DNA of 12,815 bases. Source: Bryobacterales bacterium. GTDB lineage: Bacteria > Acidobacteriota > Terriglobia > Bryobacterales > Bryobacteraceae. Below the pieces are notes generated by a model that saw only the letters and a list, made by a program, of their open reading frames with translations, was not told the origin of the DNA and did not search any database. The stretch lies in NCBI GenBank assembly GCA_003142355.1, contig PLMF01000255.1, positions 9,571 through 22,385 of the forward strand. The letters are read 5' to 3'. This document shows, piece after piece, positions 8,244 through 12,815 of the stretch. The position numbers were made by a program, and so were the translations under genes. Every line of letters begins with the position of its first letter. The stretch's first letter is position 1.

Positions 8244-8268
8244 CGCCCGCTTGCGGGCGATTCTTTCA
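8244..8268 (+). terminator. Terminator-like hairpin after the RNase E/G gene
   Basis: CGCCCGC-TT-GCGGGCG at 8244-8259 forms a perfect 7-bp GC stem followed by ATTCTTTCA, a modest T-rich tail. It lies between convergent genes and probably ends the elongation/RNase transcript. The tail is imperfect, so confidence is moderate. Confidence 0.5.
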
Positions 8269-8302
8269 CGGCTTCTTAGAGAGCGGTCTGTCCGCCCCAC
8301 CC

Positions 8303-8680
8303 CTACTGGTGTGACGAATACTGCTGTTGCGGCAGGTTGAGCTTGATGTCGATGGTCTTCTCTTCTTCCGTGACGTCGAAGATCTGCCCAAAGGTCTGGT
8401 ACCCTTTGGCGATCACCTGGATGCGGATCTCGCCCTGCGGGATCTCGGGAACCTTGGCCTCGCCGTCCTGGTTGGTCCGCAATTCGTAGGTGGTGCGGAG
8501 TTTCTTCAGGTTGAAGACGGCATGGCTCCTGACGAACCGGACCACGACGCTGGCGTGGTCGATGGGACGGCCGGACTCGGTCGTCACCACCATGTTGAGC
8601 TTGGTCATGGGCACCCCCGCGGCGCAAGCCCCGAAAGCCCACAGCAGCAGCACTGGCGCAAATTTACCCCGCACACGCAT
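8303..8680 (-). CDS. Small exported protein with a carboxypeptidase-regulatory-like fold
   Basis: The 125-aa product has a signal peptide at about residues 1-21 (basic MRVRGK, hydrophobic core, then GACAAG). A lipobox reading of FGAC is possible but poor. The remainder has the spacing of a carboxypeptidase regulatory-like beta-sandwich: ESGRPIDHASVVVRF, TNQDGEAKVPEIPQGEIRIQVIAKGYQTF, then an alternating strand ending. Such domains are abundant in Acidobacteriota exported and TonB-linked proteins; here the domain stands alone. The ATG at 8678-8680 is chosen because it supplies the signal peptide. It lies only 6 nt from a consensus TATAAT, so the mRNA may be leaderless, and no Shine-Dalgarno is present. 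The gene converges on the RNase gene and diverges from ssrA. Its ligand and role are unknown. Confidence 0.75.
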   Translation of the reverse strand: MRVRGKFAPVLLLWAFGACAAGVPMTKLNMVVTTESGRPIDHASVVVRFVRSHAVFNLKKLRTTYELRTNQDGEAKVPEIPQGEIRIQVIAKGYQTFGQIFDVTEEEKTIDIKLNLPQQQYSSHQ

Positions 8681-8686
8681 GCTCTT

Positions 8687-8714
8687 ATTATAAGACTTCA
8701 GATCCCCGTGGTAA
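8687..8714 (-). promoter_or_regulatory. Sigma-70-type promoter of the small exported protein
   Basis: On the - strand a TTACCA -35 (8709-8714) and an exact TATAAT -10 (8687-8692) are separated by 16 nt. The -10 ends 6 nt before the ATG, so transcription would begin at or next to the start codon. The -35 overlaps the extended -10 of ssrA on the other strand. Confidence 0.6.
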
Positions 8715-8717
8715 GAT
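8709..8717 (+). promoter_or_regulatory. Extended -10 promoter element of ssrA
   Basis: TGG-TAAGAT matches a TGn extended -10 box and lies 33 nt before the mature tmRNA 5' end, leaving a short 5' leader for RNase P to remove. No strong -35 is visible, which fits an extended -10 promoter. It overlaps the -35 of the divergent gene. Confidence 0.45.
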
Positions 8718-8750
8718 GGAATTGTAGTACCCGCCAGGCGCTTTCGATGT

Positions 8751-9103
8751 GGGGGCGTAACGGATTCGACGGGATTGAATCGTGGTGGGGAGGCGTGCCG
8801 GGTTCCGAGCTCCCGTAAAACGATCGGAAAACCAAAACTGCCAATACGCAGTTTGCATACGCTGCCTAAGTAATTAGGTGGCCGCTCCAGCCGCTGAGCC
8901 CGCGCGGCGGTGAGTGAGCGTCATCTTGCGGGATAAGCCAATGGCTTCGGTCCGGAGCCCGCGGCTGAGATCCAATCGGGCTAGGCTTGCGCCGCTCTCG
9001 CCGGTTTTGAAGCGTCGGCCGACAACCAATGAGCCGGATACGCACGTAGTCTCTTCATGGCGAGCTTTCTCGGACGGGGGTTCAACTCCCCCCGCCTCCA
9101 CCA
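8751..9103 (+). ncRNA. ssrA: Transfer-messenger RNA (tmRNA), one-piece
   Basis: Rescues stalled ribosomes together with SmpB and tags the nascent peptide for proteolysis. The 5' end GGGGGCGTAACGGATTCGAC is the classic tmRNA opening. It pairs with CGCCTCC at 9093-9099 in a 7-bp acceptor stem that contains the G3-U wobble required for alanine charging. The T arm is GGGGG-TTCAACT-CCCCC (9076-9092). The 3' end has discriminator A and an encoded CCA at 9101-9103. The tag reading frame starts at 8840. The length of 353 nt is typical. The gene is divergent from the small exported protein. Its 3' end marks the border with a region of different composition. Confidence 0.97.
8840..8869 (+). other. tmRNA tag-peptide reading frame (ANTQFAYAA)
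   Basis: Resume codon GCC at 8840 and stop TAA at 8867-8869 give A-N-T-Q-F-A-Y-A-A. The sequence starts AN and ends in hydrophobic-A-A, as tags recognised by ClpXP-type proteases do. YAA replaces the commoner LAA ending. The A-rich segment AAAACCAAAACT just before the resume codon is typical. Confidence 0.9.
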
Positions 9104-9226
9104 TATTAGAATCAACAACTTACGGGTTTCTAATTTCGCCTACCGAGAATCCGATGCGCCGCGCATCGTGGGGACACAGGCCCTACCTACTTTCCGCAAA
9201 ACAGAATACCATTGTAAGGAGTAGGG

Positions 9227-9880
9227 TTGGAGCATCTTTCAGGCTCCAGAATCCCGCTGCTCCGCGAAGAGGACCGGACGGCGTGGGGAGGTCAAACAGT
9301 GGAAGACTTCTTTTTACAGAGCTTCATAGAAATAGGAAAATGGGATGCGGCGAAATGGAAGGGAATGGCATTCATACATGATCCATCGGGGAAGAAGGTC
9401 CCCCTGGTTGGGTTAGTGTTCGAGAATTATGACGCCGGAAATCAGATCTTCTCAAACTGGCTCCGGCGCCTTGGCAAGGTGGACAAATACGAAGAACTAC
9501 GGATATCCATCATTGAGGGGGAGATCCTCGGGGAAGATCCGGGGTACTCCGTCCACGTTTCGTCCAATCCGGCGCACACTCTGAAACGTGCCGCCGAGGA
9601 CGGAGTGAGCGTCGCCGCAGACTTGACCGTGGTCGTTGGGCGGGTCCACAGAATGACGCCCGAACCGGACTCGCCCCACCTGCCGCGGTTCAAGCAGGAC
9701 TTTCAGAAACATAAAAGGTACTTTCTCGTGCCCGTGTCCGCGAAGAGTGAAATTGGGTTTGACTACGCTATCGAGAAAACGGAAATACACTTCCGACAGA
9801 CTTCCGAAATAGCCGGGAACGATGAAGACGCGGTCGTTTTCCCGGAGCACTATTTTGACGGCGACGGCACCATCCACTAA
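9227..9880 (+). CDS. Uncharacterised 217-aa protein
   Basis: I do not recognise the family. The TTG start at 9227 is supported by AAGGAG at 9216-9221 with a 5-nt spacer, and no in-frame ATG exists until the residues WKGMAFIHD. The product looks cytosolic: no signal peptide, no membrane segment, mixed alpha/beta character. Notable stretches are GLVFENYDAGNQIFSNWLRR, DKYEELRISIIEGEI, and an acidic aromatic C-terminus ending FPEHYFDGDGTIH. The central part (ADLTVVVGRVHRM) may be a core strand. Base composition by hand count is near 50 per cent GC in this gene against about 60 per cent or more in the core operon, suggesting transfer. It is the first gene after ssrA, in a monocistronic setting, converging on the next gene. 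Confidence 0.75.
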   Translation: MEHLSGSRIPLLREEDRTAWGGQTVEDFFLQSFIEIGKWDAAKWKGMAFIHDPSGKKVPLVGLVFENYDAGNQIFSNWLRRLGKVDKYEELRISIIEGEILGEDPGYSVHVSSNPAHTLKRAAEDGVSVAADLTVVVGRVHRMTPEPDSPHLPRFKQDFQKHKRYFLVPVSAKSEIGFDYAIEKTEIHFRQTSEIAGNDEDAVVFPEHYFDGDGTIH

Positions 9881-9932
9881 GGGCCGTCTGCCCGTCATGC
9901 GGCGTCCCCTTCACTCCGAGACCACAGGGTAA

Positions 9933-9950
9933 CGCTCCGGCCTTGGAGCG
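9933..9950. terminator. Weak hairpin between convergent genes
   Basis: CGCTCC and GGAGCG arms flank a 6-nt loop in the 89-nt gap between the two converging coding regions. No T tract follows on either strand, so a terminator role is tentative. Confidence 0.25.
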
Positions 9951-9969
9951 GTTCTGGAGATACCGGGCG

Positions 9970-10368
9970 CTACCTCCTGTCGCGGTCCCATCGCTCCCGC
10001 GCAAGCCTTTCCATCTCGTCTCTCAGGCTCTTTGAATCACGCTGCGTCACGTCGCCGCCGAGGGTCAAACTGGCCACCACGACGTTCACCCAGGTCGTGC
10101 CGCCGGGCGCCTCGTTGCACGCGATGGCTGCGACCTCGGTGCCGTGGATGCCGTACACGAGGTGGTTCGCTTCATAGACATCGGTGACCCTATATCCACG
10201 CGACTCGAATGCTCGCGTGGCTTGCCTCAGGCATCTTTCGACACTGATTGCATACCGCCCTTCCATTCGGGAAAGGGTTGGGGCCTGCGCAAAACAATAG
10301 GGAGTCAACAGCAGGCTCGCCGCGAAGCTTAGCAGCGTAATTGTCCACCTTCGATCATGATGAGTCAT
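9970..10368 (-). CDS. Small secreted protein, paralogue of the divergent neighbour
   Basis: The 132-aa product begins with a signal peptide of about 29 residues (hydrophobic ITLLSFAASLLLTPYCFAQA, with AQA as a good signal peptidase I site). The ATG at 10366-10368 is preceded by AAAGGAG with a 6-nt spacer. The mature part contains SVERCLRQATRAFESRGY (C46) and IACNEAPGGTTWVNVVVAS (C84), followed by a charged helix ending ERLARERWDRDRR. The same layout is found in the gene at 10636, on the opposite strand. The two conserved cysteines could form a disulfide. I do not know the family; function is unassigned. Probably periplasmic or extracellular. Confidence 0.75.
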   Translation of the reverse strand: MTHHDRRWTITLLSFAASLLLTPYCFAQAPTLSRMEGRYAISVERCLRQATRAFESRGYRVTDVYEANHLVYGIHGTEVAAIACNEAPGGTTWVNVVVASLTLGGDVTQRDSKSLRDEMERLARERWDRDRR

Positions 10369-10419
10369 CGTCTACTCCTTTAACCAGGATTTCCGTTTTG
10401 GCCCCCCGGCCTGCTAGCG

Positions 10420-10425
10420 ATTATA
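10420..10425 (-). promoter_or_regulatory. -10 element for the secreted protein gene at 9970-10368
   Basis: An exact TATAAT on the - strand lies 51 nt upstream of the ATG. No good -35 is visible at 16-18 nt spacing, so an activator or a weak promoter is possible. Confidence 0.35.
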
Positions 10426-10587
10426 CGTCTAACCGCCCCAATTGGAGCCGTTAATCGCATTTGTCCATCCCGAGCGACTCCAGCGGCCCAAGAACGCGCC
10501 AACTTTGGCTTCGCCGGGTACATAGGAACCTGGAAGCGCTTCATTTCAAACGACTTCCCAGACAACGGCAATGCGGCAATTCGGCGG

Positions 10588-10616
10588 TTGTGCACAGCGG
10601 GCCGCGGTGCTATACT
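10588..10616 (+). promoter_or_regulatory. Promoter of the secreted protein gene at 10636
   Basis: TTGTGC (-35, 10588-10593) and TATACT (-10, 10611-10616) are separated by an ideal 17 nt. Transcription would begin near 10623, giving a very short leader that starts at the GGAGG ribosome-binding site (10623-10627). Confidence 0.55.
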
Positions 10617-10635
10617 TCGCCCGGAGGAAAAAACA

Positions 10636-11013
10636 ATGGTCCGTTTACGTCTTCCTTTCGTGGTTCTCACTCTCATTTTGCTCTGCGCGGTGTCGGCTTG
10701 GTGTCTCTCCATGGCCCATACCTCCCTGAGGGTTGCGACAAGTGTGGAAAGATGCACACGCCTGGCTGGCCGCGCGTTCGAACTGGAGGGGTACGGGTTC
10801 TCGCCGGCAGGCGGTGACGACCTCTTTGGCTCCAAGAATTCTTTTTCGTACTTTGTCTGCATCACGTGCAACCCCGCTCCGGGCGGATTGACTCAGGTAA
10901 ACATCGTGGTGGCCGCTGAAGACACTCCCGCGGTCGCCCACGCCGAGGCCGACAGACTTCAGCGCCGCATTGAGGAACTGGCTCGCGACCGGGATTTTGA
11001 CCGCAGGCGCTAG
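10636..11013 (+). CDS. Small secreted protein, paralogue of the divergent neighbour
   Basis: The 125-aa product has a signal peptide or N-terminal anchor (MVRLRLPFVVLTLILLCAV, then SAWCLSMA). ATG 10636 is preferred over the upstream in-frame TTG at 10588 because GGAGG sits 8 nt before it and the longer start would lie inside the promoter. The mature part repeats the pattern of the divergent gene: SVERCTRLAGRAFELEGYGF (C40), ITCNPAPGGLTQVNIVVAA (C78), then a charged helix ending ELARDRDFDRRR. The spacing between the shared cysteines is 38 residues in both proteins. An additional C75 is present only here. Family and function are unknown; the pair probably arose by an inverted duplication. Confidence 0.75.
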   Translation: MVRLRLPFVVLTLILLCAVSAWCLSMAHTSLRVATSVERCTRLAGRAFELEGYGFSPAGGDDLFGSKNSFSYFVCITCNPAPGGLTQVNIVVAAEDTPAVAHAEADRLQRRIEELARDRDFDRRR

Positions 11014-11158
11014 TGTAGTGTCTGCTGTCTACAAGGCATTCCGAAATTGCGTTTGCGTTGAGATTGGGGGTCGCCGCGGCCTCCTATCTTGGGGTCAGCT
11101 CCCGCCTCCTCCACCACCTCGCTGATCGTGAACAACCCCGCCTCGCCCTCCCTTGCTG

Positions 11159-11167
11159 TAAGGAGGT
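11159..11167 (+). promoter_or_regulatory. Full-length Shine-Dalgarno of the antitoxin gene
   Basis: TAAGGAGGT is complementary to the whole anti-Shine-Dalgarno end of 16S rRNA. It lies 9 nt before ATG 11177 and 12 nt before ATG 11180, and implies efficient antitoxin translation relative to the coupled toxin. Confidence 0.7.
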
Positions 11168-11176
11168 AAGGACGGT

Positions 11177-11413
11177 ATGATGGTAACGTCGATGACCAGC
11201 AAGATTACAAGTAAGGGCCAGACCACCATCCCAAAGGAGATCCGCGATAAGTTGGGGGTCCACTCCGGCGACACGCTAGTCTACGAAGTGGAAGGGAATT
11301 CGGTCCGAGTTCGCAAGGCCGAGCCATTCGACCTTGCCTGGCATCGGGCGATTTCGCCAACTCTGGCCGAGTGGGACTCCGCTAACGATCACGAGAATTT
11401 CGATGATCTGTGA
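11177..11413 (+). CDS. AbrB/MazE-family antitoxin
   Basis: The 78-aa product has an N-terminal SpoVT/AbrB swapped-hairpin DNA-binding domain (about residues 6-46: SKITSKGQTTIPKEIRDKLG then GDTLVYEVEGNSVRVRK) and an acidic C-terminal tail ending DSANDHENFDDL that is expected to wrap the toxin. Such antitoxins neutralise the partner and repress their own operon. ATG 11177 or ATG 11180 could be the start; both follow a near-perfect Shine-Dalgarno. The gene overlaps the toxin gene by 11 nt, as is usual for type II modules. No clear promoter or operator palindrome is visible upstream. Confidence 0.88.
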   Translation: MMVTSMTSKITSKGQTTIPKEIRDKLGVHSGDTLVYEVEGNSVRVRKAEPFDLAWHRAISPTLAEWDSANDHENFDDL

Positions 11414-11735
11414 TGCGTTCGAGGTCGTCGTTGTGCCATTTCCATTCACCGACTCCGATCAAAGCGTGAAGCGCCCTGCCGCGGTGCTAAGCCGGCGCGA
11501 TTTCAACGCCGAGGGCCACACTGTGATGGCAATGATCACCGACGCGCGCAATCAGCCGTGGCCGCTGGATGTTCGCATCGACCATCAATCCGCCGGATTG
11601 AAAATGCCGAGCGTCGTCCGCATGAAGTTCTTCACCCTGGATAACCGCGTGGTCATACGCAGCGTTGGCAGGCTGTGTCCCCAGGATCGGCAACAACTCC
11701 TGGATAGCCTGCGACAGCTTCTGCCGCCATTCTGA
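11403..11735 (+). CDS. mazF: MazF/PemK-family endoribonuclease toxin
   Basis: The 110-aa product is a sequence-specific mRNA interferase of the MazF/PemK fold. The N-terminal strand motif VVVVPFPFTD and the following KRPAAVLS are typical. R24 (before P25) and T46 occupy the positions of the catalytic Arg and Thr of Bacillus MazF, and SVVRMK (70-75) is the usual second-half strand. The C-terminal helix is QDRQQLLDSLRQLL. The canonical leading GD(I/V) is replaced by DAFE. ATG 11403 is chosen because it starts just before the first strand and overlaps the antitoxin stop by 11 nt; the longer frame from 11334 would only read antitoxin DNA out of frame. The module looks intact and potentially active. 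Confidence 0.88.
   Translation: MICDAFEVVVVPFPFTDSDQSVKRPAAVLSRRDFNAEGHTVMAMITDARNQPWPLDVRIDHQSAGLKMPSVVRMKFFTLDNRVVIRSVGRLCPQDRQQLLDSLRQLLPPF
11671..11701 (+). repeat. 31-nt direct repeat, copy inside the mazF 3' end
   Basis: This segment, beginning GGCTGTGTCCCCAGG, encodes LCPQDRQQLL near the toxin C-terminus and recurs with 27 of 31 identical bases at 12159-12189. Confidence 0.75.
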
Positions 11736-11777
11736 CTTCCCGACCGGCGCGGCGCTGCCGCAGATCGCAGGGGCCAG

Positions 11778-11783
11778 TATAGT
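11778..11783 (+). promoter_or_regulatory. Possible -10 element for the higA-like gene
   Basis: TATAGT lies 64 nt before the proposed start at 11842. With a 17-nt spacer the -35 would be CTGCCG, only a half match. Tentative. Confidence 0.25.
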
Positions 11784-11841
11784 TTAAGAATCAACGATCA
11801 ATACCGAGTCTGCTTTCGCTGGAAAGAAGGGAATGCCTGCG

Positions 11842-12156
11842 ATGTCGAAATCACCAAACACGATCGCTAAGCTCCCACCCGTCCACCCGGGCGCCATCCT
11901 CAAGGAAACCTTGGACGACCTTGGCATGTCCATGAACCGCCTGGCCCAAGAGCTGCGCGTGCCGGCCAACCGCATCAGCGCCATAGTTGCCGGAAAACGC
12001 GCCATCACGGGGGAAACCGCGCTGCGCCTCGGACGCTACTTTGATACCACTCCCGACTATTGGATCAACCTGCAAGCCCGCTACGATCTCGAAACTGCCC
12101 GCGATGCCTGGGAATCGCGGATCGCATCCGAGGTCAAGCCGCGCCAAGCGGCATAG
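11842..12156 (+). CDS. higA: HigA-family antitoxin (XRE-type regulator), first copy
   Basis: The 104-aa product begins in HigA/VapI style with PPVHPGAILKETLDDLGMS and continues with a helix-turn-helix (MNRLAQELRVPANRISAIVAGKRAIT) and the family tail YFDTTPDYWINLQARYDLE. HigA proteins bind their promoter and neutralise the ribosome-dependent RNase HigB. ATG 11842 is preferred over ATG 11833 because AGAAGGGA at 11825-11832 is about 10 nt away from the former but immediately adjacent to the latter. No HigB is encoded in the 106 nt upstream or downstream, so this appears to be a solitary antitoxin or regulator. A related gene follows after 35 nt. Confidence 0.87.
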   Translation: MSKSPNTIAKLPPVHPGAILKETLDDLGMSMNRLAQELRVPANRISAIVAGKRAITGETALRLGRYFDTTPDYWINLQARYDLETARDAWESRIASEVKPRQAA

Positions 12157-12158
12157 AA

Positions 12159-12189
12159 GGTTATGTCCACAGGATCGGCGACAACTCCT
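12159..12189 (+). pseudogene. Relic of a mazF 3' end between the two HigA genes
   Basis: This 31-nt segment matches 11671-11701 at 27 of 31 bases. In the frame beginning RLCPQDRRQLL it still reads as the MazF C-terminal helix RLCPQDRQQLL, and the frame is not part of either HigA gene. It is best read as a fragment of a second toxin gene left by duplication and deletion; a shared regulatory site is the alternative. Confidence 0.5.
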
Positions 12190-12191
12190 AT

Positions 12192-12476
12192 ATGCCCATG
12201 AAGAATCACCCGCATCCCGGCCGCATCGTCCGCCAGGATTTCCTGGAACCGCTTGGCTTGACCGTCACCCAGGCCGCTAGAGTGCTTGGCGTGGCGCGCC
12301 AGACCATAAACAACCTCGTGAACGAAAAGGCGGGCATATCGGCGGAAATGGCCGTGCGCCTCTCGAAGGCGTTCGGCCCCAGCCCCGACATGTGGGTCCG
12401 CCTCCAGGCCAACTACGACCTGTCCCAAGTGCGGCACGACGAGATCGGCGTGGCGCGCTACAAGCCAACCTCATAG
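12192..12476 (+). CDS. HigA-family antitoxin (XRE-type regulator), second copy
   Basis: The 94-aa product is a paralogue of the preceding HigA: HPHPGRIVRQDFLEPLGLT, helix-turn-helix VTQAARVLGVARQTINNLVNEKAGIS, and AFGPSPDMWVRLQANYDLSQVR. The start may be ATG 12192 or ATG 12198; neither has a good Shine-Dalgarno, so expression may depend on the upstream gene, whose stop is 35 nt away. No HigB toxin is adjacent. The gene is intact and in a different frame from the first copy. It could regulate its own module, act as an immunity-like antitoxin to a distant toxin, or be a decaying remnant. Confidence 0.85.
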   Translation: MPMKNHPHPGRIVRQDFLEPLGLTVTQAARVLGVARQTINNLVNEKAGISAEMAVRLSKAFGPSPDMWVRLQANYDLSQVRHDEIGVARYKPTS

Positions 12477-12727
12477 AATCCCGTCGGACTCTGTGTTGGA
12501 CCGATGGTTGACGGTCGATCCCCCCAAAGAACCCCAAATCCACCTCCAGAATAACCCGTTGAACTAATCCGCATTTCTCACGGCGTTCCACCTCCGCCAC
12601 CCGAATGGTCCGCGAAAACCTGGGGACTGACGAATGTGTCCCAAGGCGCGCGCCATCCCTCGCCAAACATCGTGTCGTCACACCGCCGCGTGGACGCATC
12701 CGTCTGTTTGAATGTATAAGGACTCAG

Positions 12728-12815
12728 ATGACGAAGGGTTCTCCTGAAGAGTACAATGCAGCCGAGACCGGCGCCTCACAGCCGGCTCAGAAACCTCAAA
12801 CAGGAGAACCCAATG
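12728..12815 (+). CDS. Possible start of a hypothetical protein (runs off the window)
   Basis: An ATG at 12728, preceded by AAGGA with a 5-nt spacer, opens a frame that stays open for the remaining 29 codons (MTKGSPEEYNAAETGASQPA then QKPQTGEPN). The peptide is polar, with no signal peptide, and too short to identify. The alternative is that the real gene begins at ATG 12813-12815, which has AGGAG at 12802-12806 before it, and that 12728-12812 is its structured leader. Confidence 0.35.
   Translation, partial: MTKGSPEEYNAAETGASQPAQKPQTGEPN
12736..12811. repeat. Nested inverted repeat at the window end
   Basis: GGGTTCTCCTG (12736-12746) and CAGGAGAACCC (12801-12811) are perfect 11-nt inverted repeats 54 nt apart. 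Inside them 12764-12788 forms a second stem: GAG/CTC, one bulged A, CCGGC/GCCGG, and an 8-nt loop. The outer 3' arm contains AGGAG, a ribosome-binding site for an ATG at 12813. Confidence 0.75.

Noticed and set aside
5816..8269. An 817-codon open frame antisense to the RNase E/G gene
   Set aside because: Its translation is low-complexity (His/Leu/Val/Arg-rich) with no domain, and it mirrors the codon bias of a secure GC-rich gene. It is a shadow frame.
8327..8818. A 163-codon + strand frame opposite the small exported protein
   Set aside because: The - strand frame has a signal peptide, domain pattern and promoter; the + strand frame has none of these and runs into ssrA.
8914..9381. A 155-codon frame starting inside ssrA
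   Set aside because: Most of it reads through the structured tmRNA; the overlap is incidental.
12622..12642. Small inverted repeat GGGGAC / GTCCC resembling dispersed repeats of other bacteria
   Set aside because: The stem is only 5 bp and no second copy is in the window, so it is not reported as a repeat.
12277..12699. A 140-codon - strand frame covering the gap after the second HigA gene
   Set aside because: It overlaps the HigA helix-turn-helix region, its translation is Arg-rich without family resemblance, and no ribosome-binding site is visible.
9104..12815. CRISPR array, transposase or integrase in the accessory part
   Set aside because: I looked for regularly spaced repeats, DDE or tyrosine recombinase motifs on both strands and found none.

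Overview
The window looks like chromosomal DNA of a GC-rich bacterium, most likely an Acidobacteriota member. The evidence is the order mreB-mreC-mreD-mrdA-rodA followed by an RNase E/G gene, and a tmRNA whose tag reads ANTQFAYAA, which matches my memory of the tag of Candidatus Solibacter usitatus (not looked up). The phylum is an inference; no rRNA or other phylogenetic marker is present.

Region 1 (1-8146, all + strand) is core genome. It holds the 3' part of mreB, then mreC and mreD (overlapping by 4 nt), mrdA (PBP2), rodA, and an Rne/Rng ribonuclease. The first five build the rod elongasome: MreB filaments, the MreC/MreD scaffold, the RodA glycosyltransferase and the PBP2 transpeptidase. 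A perfect 26-nt palindrome lies directly before the non-ATG start of mrdA. A 265-nt structured leader separates rodA from the ribonuclease, whose S1 domain is split by about 290 residues of low-complexity sequence.

Region 2 (8147-9103) begins with two inverted copies of a short GC-rich repeat and a terminator-like hairpin. It then has a small exported carboxypeptidase-regulatory-like protein on the - strand and, divergently, the one-piece tmRNA gene ssrA, whose promoter overlaps that of the small protein.

Region 3 (9104-12815) is accessory in character and starts exactly at the 3' end of ssrA, a common integration site, although no integrase lies in the window. It carries an unrecognised 217-aa protein of lower GC content, two head-to-head paralogous small secreted proteins with a conserved cysteine pair, an AbrB/MazE-MazF type toxin-antitoxin pair, and two tandem HigA-family antitoxins without a HigB toxin. 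Between the two HigA genes lies a 31-nt near-copy of the 3' end of the mazF-like gene, pointing to past rearrangement. The last 88 nt hold a possible gene start inside a strong nested inverted repeat.

No gap exceeds 300 nt without a gene. The stretch 12477-12727 holds only weak hairpins (12499-12516 and 12622-12642), and I see no gene in it. No CRISPR, rRNA, ordinary tRNA or transposase gene was seen.
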